This document shows positions 42,713 to 50,912 of a stretch of DNA of 64,000 nt, one piece after another. A program made the translations under genes and the position numbers. The stretch spans positions 85,991 to 149,990 of the forward strand of contig NZ_WHOA01000190.1 of the NCBI RefSeq assembly GCF_013141715.1, given 5' to 3'. Position 1 is the first letter of the stretch; each line of letters begins with the position of its first letter. A model generated the notes under the pieces. That model was not told the DNA's origin, did not search any database, and saw only the letters and a list, made by a program, of their open reading frames with translations. This DNA is from Paenibacillus phytorum. GTDB taxonomy: Bacteria; Bacillota; Bacilli; Paenibacillales; NBRC-103111.

Positions 42713-44293
42713 ATGAGTCTGAAGGTGTTTCTGCACAATCTGCATTATGACATTGACAAGACCAAACCACCGGACTTGGTGGTGGATTGGGAGGATCGAC
42801 CGCTTGCGTATAAGCTCTACCGCGGCTTGCCTGTGGTTCCGTTATCTCCGGAAGTACCGCTGACGCTTGAAGGCGGTGAAGCGCCTGTGAAACCCAACCT
42901 TCGTCGAATGGGCCATTTTCTCTGGTACATATTCGGGCTCACTCAATTGTCCCAGTCAGTCCCTGCCTCGAATTCCATGGTACAAAACATGGGTCTCCTG
43001 CAGTTGTACCGGCGGTTTGCTCCCTCAGGGGGAGCCTTATATCCGAATGAATTATACGTGTATCTGAAGCTAGAGGATTTGCAGGCAGGGGTATATCATT
43101 ATGATGTGGCACACCATCGTTTGGTGTTGCTGCGCGAAGGAGACTTCGATTCATATTTAGCCCGGGCTCTTGGCAATCGCTGTGACGTTTCGGCTTGCTT
43201 TGGTGCTGTTTTTGTGTCGACCCTGTTTTGGAAAAACTTCTTTAAATACAATAACTTTTCCTATCGCCTACAAGGACTGGATGCAGGTGCGATGATCGGG
43301 CAGCTCTTGGAAGTGGCAAAACGGTTTGGCTTTGAGTCAGGGGTGTATTTCCAGTTTCTTGATCGGGCCGTGAATGATCTTCTCGGGGTATCCGAACAAG
43401 AGGAAAGCGTGTATGCGGTGATTCCGCTGTCGGTGGAGCCTGCGACTCCTTGGTTTGCCAATAGGGATGAGGGAGAGGGGGGTGTCTCCGCCACCGAATT
43501 ATGCAGGGAGTTGAGGGCGGTTGAGCATGATCACTACGTCCGGTCCCGGAGGGTCAAGGAGTTTCCGATGCTTATCAAGATGAACGAAGCATCACTATTG
43601 GAATCGCTTAGGCCGTTACGGCGAATTGGGGAAGATAAGAGCGTTCACTGCGAGGATCAAGCGGTGGCTCTGCCCCGCGTGAAGCGGCTGTTGTATGATC
43701 TCGCGTCAGTAAGTCGACAGCGGTTTTCACCGGATGGTGATTTTGTAATGGGCAAGGTAAGCCAAGAACAGTTGGCCTTGCTGCTGCAGGAGGCAACGGC
43801 TTCCTTCAGGTATCGGAATGATTTGGATGGAGCACATGAGAACCCCGTTTCACGAGTCTCACTGTACGTCTGTTTGTATAGCATTGAGGGCATTCCGGAC
43901 GGCGCATACCATTATGACAGCGCTGCTCATACGTTACGCCCGGTACGTCATGGAGATCATCGGCTCAGGCTGCAGCAGGGAATGCCTTCCGACAACGTGA
44001 ACTTGTTTCAAGTTCCGTTATGCTTTCATGTGGCAGGGGACAAGGAGCATCTCTTAAATGCCCTGGGGTATAGGGGGTACCGCATCCAGCAGATGGAAGC
44101 GGGGATGCTCGTTCAGCGTTTACTGTTGGCAGCATCCGCTATCGGGATAGGGGGACATCCACTTCTAGGATTTGATGCCAGATTGTGCGATGAGATCTAC
44201 AAAATGGCTTCGCGAGGAATAACCAGCCTGATCCAAATCCCGGTTGGACCATATCGACATTGCCCACGATTGGTAGGAGGTTTGCATAGCTAG
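42713..44293 (+). CDS. SagB/ThcOx-type dehydrogenase with two nitroreductase domains
   Basis: A 526-residue FMN-dependent enzyme that oxidises azolines to aromatic thiazoles/oxazoles. It contains two nitroreductase-like units. The first (about 45-280) has RRFAPSGGALYPNELYVYLK and AGVYHYDVAHHRL, the hallmark of SagB-type oxidases. The second (about 345-520) repeats the pattern with a weaker entry (SFRYRNDLDGAHENPVSRVS) and DGAYHYDSAAHTL, then GYRGYRIQQMEAGMLVQRLL. The ATG 42713 follows GGAGGGAGAAGG; the long upstream extension of the frame has no site. The gap from the YcaO gene is 132 bp, larger than within the first two genes. A terminator follows. Confidence 0.9.
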   Translation: MSLKVFLHNLHYDIDKTKPPDLVVDWEDRPLAYKLYRGLPVVPLSPEVPLTLEGGEAPVKPNLRRMGHFLWYIFGLTQLSQSVPASNSMVQNMGLLQLYRRFAPSGGALYPNELYVYLKLEDLQAGVYHYDVAHHRLVLLREGDFDSYLARALGNRCDVSACFGAVFVSTLFWKNFFKYNNFSYRLQGLDAGAMIGQLLEVAKRFGFESGVYFQFLDRAVNDLLGVSEQEESVYAVIPLSVEPATPWFANRDEGEGGVSATELCRELRAVEHDHYVRSRRVKEFPMLIKMNEASLLESLRPLRRIGEDKSVHCEDQAVALPRVKRLLYDLASVSRQRFSPDGDFVMGKVSQEQLALLLQEATASFRYRNDLDGAHENPVSRVSLYVCLYSIEGIPDGAYHYDSAAHTLRPVRHGDHRLRLQQGMPSDNVNLFQVPLCFHVAGDKEHLLNALGYRGYRIQQMEAGMLVQRLLLAASAIGIGGHPLLGFDARLCDEIYKMASRGITSLIQIPVGPYRHCPRLVGGLHS

Positions 44294-44363
44294 AAGAGGC
44301 GTAAGTGAAAGCTCTTGTGAATAGTAGGGTCGTATAAATAAGATAAAACGGACTATGTAATAG

Positions 44364-44391
44364 ACCGCCTTTGTGGCGGTTTATTTTTTTT
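44364..44391 (+). terminator. Intrinsic terminator closing the TOMM operon
   Basis: ACCGCC-tttgt-GGCGGT followed by a T-rich run (TTATTTTTTTT), 70 bp after the SagB-like stop. Confidence 0.82.
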
Positions 44392-44507
44392 GTCTCATGA
44401 CCGGAGGACATCATAAAAAATCACAACCCAGCGGAAGTTATCCCATGGAACAGATAGACCAACCATTGTACCATCAGGACATAGTTGGTACAGGAGGAGG
44501 AAAAGGA

Positions 44508-45707
44508 ATGAATATGGAGATGAAACACGGTAAGGAATCGTTTGAGGAACGTATCATGCAGCTGCCTGTTTTGGATACTCACACCCACCTTGTGGGGGAT
44601 CGTCTCTGTGCTAGCGACTTCTGGGAGATTGCGCATTATTTCTGGTTGTTTCGAGAGCTGCAGGCTGCGGGTTATCCGGCGAATGCCATGGAGCTCCCGG
44701 AGGATATACGAATTGCTGCCTTTTTGGAAGCTTACCATGGTTCAAAAAACACGATGATGAATGTGGTGTTGACCCAAATTTTCAAAAATCTATATGGCAT
44801 TGTGATAAGCGACGCTGCCTCAGTATTGAAAGCCGACGCTGCAGTCAAACAGACCGCGCAAAGCGTCACATGGGCGCAAGAAGTTGCAGATCGAATGAAC
44901 GTTCGTAGGTTCGTCGTGAATATACCCGAGCATGCAGAGTTCCAAGGCATGCGAGAGAACGCCATACTGATCCCGCGAATCGACGGGAAATTGGGCGGGT
45001 GGGTGAAAGAAGTTGAGCTGTCGCATGACCCGGCTGCAGCATTCGCTCAAGCGCGTGAGAAACTGACTCAGCTATTGGACACATACAAGGAAGCCGGTTA
45101 CGTGGGCATCATGACCACATTGCCAAGCTATGAAGCCAGAGCGAACCGCAAGGTTGTGATCGGGCAAGGCAGCACGAAGGATGAGATATTAATGATGCTT
45201 CTACACGAGTTAGGTGCCGCTGCTGAGCAGAGGGGACTTCTCGTTCAGTTGTTTCTCGGCGTGGAACGTTCATGGTGTGGAACAGCCACCCCGGTTAATG
45301 ACCCAGCCCGTATCTTGAAGCTATCTGCCTTGTTTGAAGCTTATGCCTGTACATTCGAGCTTGTGGTGGCCTCGGAGCTTAACAATCTGGATATCGTGCA
45401 AGCGGCATGGAATTTTCCGAATGTTCATGTGGGCGGACATTGGTGGTTTAACTTTCGGACGAGCACGTACCGAGATAGTATGCAATACCGGTTAGAAGCG
45501 CTTCCGGCAATCAAAAGCTCGCTCATCGTATCTGATGCCCGCTGTATGGAGTGGAGCTACGGCAAGATTTTGCTTGTCAAACGGATTGTGAGCGATTTCC
45601 TGTGGGGGCAAGTCGAAGCAGGTTGGATTGATTACGACACGGCCTTATTTGTTGCAGAGAATTGGCTGTACAGCAGTGCAGCTAAGCGCTATGGAGTCGC
45701 TCATTGA
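44508..45707 (+). CDS. Uronate-isomerase-like (UxaC family) amidohydrolase-fold protein
   Basis: A 399-residue TIM-barrel protein. The start LPVLDTHTHLVGDRLCASDF has the HxH metal motif of the amidohydrolase superfamily in the form used by uronate isomerases. It contains ASDFWEIAHYFWLFRELQAAG (seen as DFWEIAHYFWLFREL), the Trp-rich stretch VHVGGHWWFNFRTS, and a conserved Arg-Asp near VSDARCMEWSYGK. It is about 70 residues shorter than typical UxaC (near 470), so its substrate may be another hexuronate or a related sugar acid. GGAGGAGG lies 10 bp before ATG 44508. It precedes a sugar importer and glycosidases. Confidence 0.72.
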   Translation: MNMEMKHGKESFEERIMQLPVLDTHTHLVGDRLCASDFWEIAHYFWLFRELQAAGYPANAMELPEDIRIAAFLEAYHGSKNTMMNVVLTQIFKNLYGIVISDAASVLKADAAVKQTAQSVTWAQEVADRMNVRRFVVNIPEHAEFQGMRENAILIPRIDGKLGGWVKEVELSHDPAAAFAQAREKLTQLLDTYKEAGYVGIMTTLPSYEARANRKVVIGQGSTKDEILMMLLHELGAAAEQRGLLVQLFLGVERSWCGTATPVNDPARILKLSALFEAYACTFELVVASELNNLDIVQAAWNFPNVHVGGHWWFNFRTSTYRDSMQYRLEALPAIKSSLIVSDARCMEWSYGKILLVKRIVSDFLWGQVEAGWIDYDTALFVAENWLYSSAAKRYGVAH

Positions 45708-45720
45708 TCCTGTTTTTCCG

Positions 45721-45785
45721 ATCGTAAAAAAACACAAAGCGCTATAAGTTTCACCATCGCTACCTCCAGACAACCCTAGTAAGAT
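45721..45785 (+). promoter_or_regulatory. Shared promoter element, copy 1
   Basis: ATCGTAAAAAAACACAAAGC starts at 45721, with TAAGTTT at 45745. The -10-like TAAGAT lies at 45780-45785, 59 bp from the first base. The same arrangement occurs at 48007 and 49774. It precedes the LplB-like permease gene. Confidence 0.5.
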
Positions 45786-45828
45786 GAAGAAGTCAAATTG
45801 ATGCAGCATGCAAGAAGGGGAGGACAAC

Positions 45829-46785
45829 ATGGCCAGTAAAATTCAGCCATCCGATCGAATCGTTTACGATTTCTCATCGCAGAGTCAGAAATGGGCTTTT
45901 GTACGAAAACATTGGCCGATCTATGTGATCTCATTACCGGGAATTATTTATTTCTTACTTTTTAAATATATCCCGTTGTTCGGTTCCGTCATTGCGTTTC
46001 AAAACTACAACATTTTCAAAGGCATTAAAGGAAGTAAATGGGTAGGTTTAGAAAATTTTCAACGAATGTTCGAGTATACAGATTTCCTTCAGATTCTCAA
46101 AAATACGATATTAATCGGTATTTACGATATGTGCTTCGCTTTCCCAGTTCCGATTATTCTGGCTCTTCTCATCAATGAAGTGCGAGTGATGATGTATAAG
46201 CGGATTGTTCAAACCGTGGTCTATATGCCGCATTTCCTGTCATGGGTTATTGTAGGCGGAGTTGTCGTAGGGGTATTATCGCCATCCACGGGAATCGTCA
46301 ATCATTTGCTGTCCTTATTTGGTGTCGAACCTATTTATTTCTTAGGGGAAAATACGTATATTCGAACCATTCTAATCAGTTCTGGGGTGTGGAAGGATAG
46401 CGGTTGGGGCACCATCATCTATTTGGCTGCGATTGCTGGGATTAATCCCGATCTGTATGAAGCTGCACAAATTGATGGAGCCAGTCGGATTCGTCAAGTG
46501 TTTAGCATCACGATTCCGAGTATTCTACCAACGATTGTTATTCTATTCCTGCTGCAAATTGGTAATTTTCTCGATTTCGGTTTCGAACGTGTCTTTGTAT
46601 TTCTTAACCCGCTTAATAATGAGAATGGGGAGATTATCGATACATTTGTGTACCGGGCAGGTCTTGTTGATCGGCAATATAGCTACACGACCGCCATCGG
46701 GTTGTTCAAGTCGGTTGTGGGTCTTATGTTGATCATGATCAGTAATACGTTTAGTAAAAAGATGACCGGGGAAGGTTTGTACTGA
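45829..46785 (+). CDS. ABC sugar permease, LplB-like
   Basis: A 318-residue membrane subunit close in build to the permease at 7839. It has a hydrophobic start (WPIYVISLPGIIYFLLFKYI), GSVIAFQNYNIFKGIKGSKW, and the EAA loop DLYEAAQIDGASRIRQVFSI. It forms the channel with the LplC-like protein that follows after 28 bp. AAGGGGAGG lies 5-8 bp before ATG 45829; an in-frame upstream ATG at 45808 is within that region and less likely. The promoter carries copy 1 of the shared element, linking it to the YesN/YesM pair at 54094-56945 (inference). Confidence 0.92.
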   Translation: MASKIQPSDRIVYDFSSQSQKWAFVRKHWPIYVISLPGIIYFLLFKYIPLFGSVIAFQNYNIFKGIKGSKWVGLENFQRMFEYTDFLQILKNTILIGIYDMCFAFPVPIILALLINEVRVMMYKRIVQTVVYMPHFLSWVIVGGVVVGVLSPSTGIVNHLLSLFGVEPIYFLGENTYIRTILISSGVWKDSGWGTIIYLAAIAGINPDLYEAAQIDGASRIRQVFSITIPSILPTIVILFLLQIGNFLDFGFERVFVFLNPLNNENGEIIDTFVYRAGLVDRQYSYTTAIGLFKSVVGLMLIMISNTFSKKMTGEGLY

Positions 46786-46813
46786 TACGGAAGGAGACCG
46801 GAGGTGAATCGCT

Positions 46814-47683
46814 ATGATTATGACAAGAGGCCATAAAATTTTTAATTTACTCAATATCATTTTGTTAGGTATCCTCGGATTGAGCATGGTGCTTCCCCTT
46901 ATTCACATTATTGCACAGTCCCTAAGTAATAACGCTGCCATTAATGCGGGGAAAGTATCGTTGTGGCCAGTTGGCTTCACACTGGGAAGCTATAAACTTA
47001 TTTTACAGGACCCGACGATATGGCTTGGGTTTCGAAATAGTGTTATTATTACGGTTTTTGGAACCTTGATCAACCTATTTATGACTACAACGCTAGCTTA
47101 TCCTTTATCTAGACCTGAATATTTGTTCCGTAAATCCATTCTGGTGATGGTGCTGTTTACCCTTATTTTCAGCGCGCCGTTAATTCCAAACTATTTGTTA
47201 GTGAAGCAATTAGGGCTTCTTAATACGCTTTGGGCATTAATGCTTCCTATGGCTATTAGCTCTTTTAATTTATTCGTTATGCGTTCATTCTTCCTAAACC
47301 TACCTACGGAGCTGCTGGATTCGGCAAGAATTGACGGGTGCGGCGAGTTTCGGATATTGTGGAATATTGTACTGCCTCTATCTAAACCTGCCATGGCTAC
47401 GATGGGCATCATGTATGCGGTGGGTCATTGGAACCGTTATGCCGAGGCTGTGTTTTATATCGATCATCGCAATTGGATTCCGCTGCAAGTGCGGCTAAGA
47501 GAAATTGTATTTACAGATCAAATGGGGCAATCGGACGTTTCTTCGGAATTAATGTTATTACTTTCACCGGAAGGGATTAAGATGGCGGTTATTGTCGTGG
47601 CTACGATCCCCATCCTTTGTGTATATCCGTTCCTACAAAAGCACTTTATCCAAGGGATGATGGTAGGTTCAGTGAAATCTTGA
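46814..47683 (+). CDS. ABC sugar permease, LplC-like
   Basis: A 289-residue second permease of the importer. It opens with the single helix LGILGLSMVLPLIHIIAQSL, followed by SNNAAINAGKVSLWPVGFTL. The EAA loop is ELLDSARIDGCGEFRILW, and the protein ends LQKHFIQGMMVGSVKS as LplC relatives do. GGAGGTGA is 8 bp before the ATG. The binding-protein gene is not directly attached: 445 bp with a terminator and a separate promoter intervene, so importer and binding protein are two transcripts. No ATPase gene is present. Confidence 0.92.
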   Translation: MIMTRGHKIFNLLNIILLGILGLSMVLPLIHIIAQSLSNNAAINAGKVSLWPVGFTLGSYKLILQDPTIWLGFRNSVIITVFGTLINLFMTTTLAYPLSRPEYLFRKSILVMVLFTLIFSAPLIPNYLLVKQLGLLNTLWALMLPMAISSFNLFVMRSFFLNLPTELLDSARIDGCGEFRILWNIVLPLSKPAMATMGIMYAVGHWNRYAEAVFYIDHRNWIPLQVRLREIVFTDQMGQSDVSSELMLLLSPEGIKMAVIVVATIPILCVYPFLQKHFIQGMMVGSVKS

Positions 47684-47732
47684 TGATTTCGTAAATTGCA
47701 AAAAACAATTCAAACAGTAATAGTAAGTCGAT

Positions 47733-47767
47733 AAAAAACTGCCCCGTGAGTGGGCAGTTTTTTATTT
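47733..47767. terminator. Symmetric bidirectional intrinsic terminator
   Basis: A perfect 12-bp stem (AAAAAACTGCCC / GGGCAGTTTTTT) with a 7-base loop and T-runs on both strands, 50 bp after the permease stop. Confidence 0.88.
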
Positions 47768-47920
47768 TTCGTTAGAGTTTTGCTGATGAGCCAAGCCCGT
47801 TCCTAAGCACAAGTAGCCCGTAAACAGCTCTACCGTCCATTTCGTGTAATTCCCATTCCCCACTATAGCCGCTCCTTCTGCCAAGTAGCCAAACAATCCT
47901 CGTTCCTCGCGATCCTCAGA
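47762..47920 (-). pseudogene. Possible remnant of a minus-strand gene
   Basis: A 52-codon frame without an ATG near its start reads as plausible protein (LFGYLAEGAAIVGNGNYTKW, then TVELFTGYLCLGTGLAHQ) and its stop codon abuts the bidirectional terminator, exactly where a real minus-strand gene would end. Upstream a stop codon closes the frame. It may be the 3' remnant of a deleted gene. I do not recognise the family. Confidence 0.3.
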
Positions 47921-48006
47921 TTAGCAGCTTATATGTCCGAAATCACTCATCCATGGATTTGACCAGCTGTTTATCTGTATTTGATGTTCAGAAACGGCTG
48001 TCTTTA

Positions 48007-48071
48007 ATCGTATAAAATGACATGGCGTCTTAAATTTATACATACAGGAAACGACAACTTTTCGTTATGAT
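48007..48071 (+). promoter_or_regulatory. Shared promoter element, copy 2, with ATACATACAG direct repeat
   Basis: ATCGTATAAAATGACATGGC starts at 48007, with TCTTAAATTTAT at 48028. The -10-like TATGAT lies at 48066-48071, 59 bp from the first base. ATACATACAG occurs at 48038 and 48070, 32 bp (three helical turns) apart; a further ATACATACA lies in copy 3. Confidence 0.5.
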
Positions 48072-48128
48072 ACATACAGAGTCGTGAAACCGCTTGCAAT
48101 TTTTGAAATGGAAAGAAGGGGTGTTTAT

Positions 48129-49706
48129 ATGAAAAAAACTATCAGTCTTACCCTGGCTGTTATGATGACAGCTTCTGCTTTAACCGCATGTTCCTCGGAT
48201 GGAAAGGTAGCGGGAAATGCTTCACCACAGCCATCGGGTAACGTGAAGAAAGCACCAGTTAAGTTCTCGATGCTTTATCCAACGACTGTCAGTACGGGAT
48301 ACCATACTCGAGTACCTGATTTGAACAAGGATAAATGGATATTGAAGCTTGAGGAGTTAACGAATACGGATTTGGACGTTAAGGTTGTGGAGGATGCCAA
48401 ATTCGGCGTTATGTTCGCAAGTAACGATATTCCCGATGTTGTTGGCAGTATCGGTGGTCCAGGCAGTAAGTCGATGTCCGGTTCTGTAGAGAACGGTGTT
48501 TTCATGCCGCTGGACGAGCTTTTGAAGCAGAATGGGCCGAATTTGTTAAAAGTGGTACCCAAAGCAGCTTGGGATAGTGTTTCGTATGAAGGGAAGATTT
48601 ATGGCGTTCCTGAATTTTTGAGCAATCCATCCCGTCGTTCCACGTACATTCGTACGGATTTACTGGAGAAGGCCGGGCTTCAAGCTCCTAAAACCGTAGA
48701 CGAGTTTCTGAATGTGCTGCGGGCATTTAAGAAGATGGGTGTAGAGAATCCATATCAAATGAGAGAAAACTTCAAGTATGCGGACGTTATCTTAGGAGCT
48801 TTCGATGTTTTGCCTTATAAGGATCAATTTGAGCTGGTAAATGGTCAAGTAGTCCCGAAATTTTTCGATGTAGAAAATGTTCAAAAGGCACTCACCACAT
48901 ATAAAATGATGTATGACGAAGGTTTGATTCCAAAGGAATTCGCAACCATCACTTCTACCGATTTTACGAAAAGCATTGAGTCGGGTAAAGCGGGAATCTG
49001 GTCGCAAAATGCTTCTGGATTACCAGGTTACCGTACGAAGGCCCAACAAGCTGTTCCAGGAGCAAAAATTGATATTATTCCTTCACCTAAAGGACCGGAA
49101 GGAAAGGGCGGATATTTCTATTATGCACCTGTCATTCGTTCCTTCTTCGTTAATAAAAATGTGAAGCAAGAAACAGCTGCGGGAATTATTAAAATGTTTG
49201 ATTGGATGGTTTCTCAGGAAGCTGAAACCTTCTTCACCTTCGGAATTGAAGGCGATACCTACACCAAGGACAGCAGCGGCAAAATTACTTATAAATTCCC
49301 GACGACGAAGGAAGAAACAGATGAAGAAGGTTTCCGCAGCGGAACGATGTGGGCGGTACATGACTCCACTTACAATAAACCGAGACTTCTGCTGAACGAA
49401 GATGGTAAAGCGACCTTGAAAGCATTCGATGAGGTTCTATCGAAGGAAGGGTTGGCTGGTATCGGATTTTATCCTGATTTGAGCAGCTTCGCTAAGTTTC
49501 CGGATCTTGCAGCACCTCAGCCTGATGTAGGTCCGAAAATCATTATCGATCACATGATCAAAATGATTTACGGCAAAGAACCAATCACCGATTGGCCGAA
49601 GGTGATCGAAGAGTATAAAGCCAAAGGCGGCAACGAAATTATTAAAGAAGCGACTGAGCGCTGGAACAAGAAGCAAGGCGCGATTATGATCGATATTAAT
49701 AAATAA
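48129..49706 (+). CDS. Sugar ABC transporter substrate-binding lipoprotein, LplA-like
   Basis: A 525-residue binding lipoprotein. It has a signal peptide with MKKTISLTLAVMMTASALTAC, as MKKTISLT..ALTACSSD, giving a lipidated Cys near residue 21, followed by a Ser/Pro linker. The mature part has ASNDIPDVVGSIGG, KIYGVPEFLSNPSRRSTYIR and KAGLQAPKTVDEFLNVLRAF, the same plan as the protein at 6097. AGAAGGGGTG precedes ATG 48129; the ATG at 48084 lies within the promoter region and is rejected. It should supply the LplB/LplC-like pair just upstream. Its own promoter carries copy 2 of the shared element. Confidence 0.92.
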   Translation: MKKTISLTLAVMMTASALTACSSDGKVAGNASPQPSGNVKKAPVKFSMLYPTTVSTGYHTRVPDLNKDKWILKLEELTNTDLDVKVVEDAKFGVMFASNDIPDVVGSIGGPGSKSMSGSVENGVFMPLDELLKQNGPNLLKVVPKAAWDSVSYEGKIYGVPEFLSNPSRRSTYIRTDLLEKAGLQAPKTVDEFLNVLRAFKKMGVENPYQMRENFKYADVILGAFDVLPYKDQFELVNGQVVPKFFDVENVQKALTTYKMMYDEGLIPKEFATITSTDFTKSIESGKAGIWSQNASGLPGYRTKAQQAVPGAKIDIIPSPKGPEGKGGYFYYAPVIRSFFVNKNVKQETAAGIIKMFDWMVSQEAETFFTFGIEGDTYTKDSSGKITYKFPTTKEETDEEGFRSGTMWAVHDSTYNKPRLLLNEDGKATLKAFDEVLSKEGLAGIGFYPDLSSFAKFPDLAAPQPDVGPKIIIDHMIKMIYGKEPITDWPKVIEEYKAKGGNEIIKEATERWNKKQGAIMIDINK

Positions 49707-49719
49707 GCTGCCATTAGAA

Positions 49720-49763
49720 AAGGGCATCCTTCATGCAGAGTATTCTGCCGAAGGATGTCTTTC
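49720..49763 (+). terminator. Intrinsic terminator after the binding-protein gene
   Basis: A long hairpin: GGCATCCTTC..GCAGA-gtat-TCTGC.GAAGGATGTC with flanking A and T runs. Confidence 0.78.
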
Positions 49764-49773
49764 CCTATGATAA

Positions 49774-49839
49774 ATCGTAAAAAAATACATACATATCTTA
49801 ATTTTATCCTTACTGCTAGAGCGAATTAATTTCTATAAT
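49774..49839 (+). promoter_or_regulatory. Shared promoter element, copy 3
   Basis: ATCGTAAAAAAATACATACA starts at 49774, with TCTTAATTTTAT at 49796. A perfect -10 TATAAT lies at 49834-49839, 60 bp from the first base; the extra base comes from the one-base longer internal spacing. No good -35 is seen, fitting an activator-dependent promoter. Confidence 0.55.
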
Positions 49840-49874
49840 GAAGGCAACAAATCGATGGAGAGGTGAGTGTCTGA

Positions 49875-50897
49875 ATGGAAAGTATCGCAGAACGTATGCT
49901 GCCCGCGCCTCGCGAAGGCGGATTTCGAATGGAAGGTTATTGGGTATGGTGCGGTTCGGTTATTCGGGGAGAGGATGAACGCTATCATATGTTTGCTTCT
50001 CGTTGGCCTAAATCGCTGCCTATGCATCCTGGTTGGCTGGTTGCTTCAGAAATAGTGCGAGCGGTTTCGGATACCCCGGAGGGGCCGTATACCTTTCAAG
50101 AGGTCGTTTTGCCTGCTAGAGGAGCCCAGTATTGGGACGGGCGCAGCACACATAATCCACATATCACCAAATTCGGAGATAAGTATCTTCTCTACTATAT
50201 GGGTTCTACACACCCGCTGCCTGATGTGGTCGCTGGTGATGGATTCGGGTTGGAAGACCCGCGATGCATCGTAGCACGTTCTAATAAACGAGTAGGTCTC
50301 GCTATGGCGAACAGTGTTTTTGGGCCTTGGGAAAGAAGCGAGAGCCCGATACTCCCCGTGCGACCAAACCGGTTCGATAGCTACTTGACCTCCAATCCGG
50401 CACCTTGCTTACAGGAAGACGGTTCCGTGCTGCTTGTCTACAAAGCCCGTCAATATGAAGGTAATCTTCATGGGAAGATGACGATTGGGGCCGCCGCAGC
50501 AGATAGCTATCAAGGACCTTATCGTGTATTAACAGAGGAGCCCATTTTTCCGCCGGATCAATTTCATATCGAGGATCCTTTCATCTGGAAGACGGCGAAA
50601 GGGTATGAGCTGTTAGCCAAGGATATGGAAGGAACACTTTGCGGGGAAAGGCATGGAGGCATTCATGCTGTTTCTCAGGATGGGCTGAAATGGCAATTAT
50701 CTGAGACGCCAAAGGCTTATTCACGTACGGTTCTTTGGGACGATGGAACGGAGCAAACGATGGGCAATCTTGAACGGCCTTTTCTGTTATTTCATGATGG
50801 GAAACCGACGCATCTGTTCGCTGCAGTTGCCGACGGATCCGGGGGATTTCGTAACGCAGAGAATACTTGGAATATGGTTATTCCGTTGAAGCCTTAG
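49875..50897 (+). CDS. Five-bladed beta-propeller glycosidase (GH43/GH117-like)
   Basis: A 340-residue cytoplasmic protein with repeated blade motifs of the clan-F/GH43-like propeller: EGYWVWCGSVIRGEDERYHM, YWDGRSTHNPHITKFGDKYL (seen in part), LLYYMGS, SYLTSNPAPCLQEDGSVLLV and the acid-containing HIEDPFIWKTAKGYELLAKD. The pattern N-P-H then E-D-P is common in propeller glycosidases from plant and algal glycan loci; the family number cannot be fixed by eye. GAGAGGTGAG precedes the ATG. Its stop is 15 bp from the Gfo/Idh-type gene, and it opens the catabolic part of the locus under copy 3 of the shared element. Confidence 0.78.
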   Translation: MESIAERMLPAPREGGFRMEGYWVWCGSVIRGEDERYHMFASRWPKSLPMHPGWLVASEIVRAVSDTPEGPYTFQEVVLPARGAQYWDGRSTHNPHITKFGDKYLLYYMGSTHPLPDVVAGDGFGLEDPRCIVARSNKRVGLAMANSVFGPWERSESPILPVRPNRFDSYLTSNPAPCLQEDGSVLLVYKARQYEGNLHGKMTIGAAAADSYQGPYRVLTEEPIFPPDQFHIEDPFIWKTAKGYELLAKDMEGTLCGERHGGIHAVSQDGLKWQLSETPKAYSRTVLWDDGTEQTMGNLERPFLLFHDGKPTHLFAAVADGSGGFRNAENTWNMVIPLKP

Positions 50898-50912
50898 GGA
50901 GGTAGTTTACAT

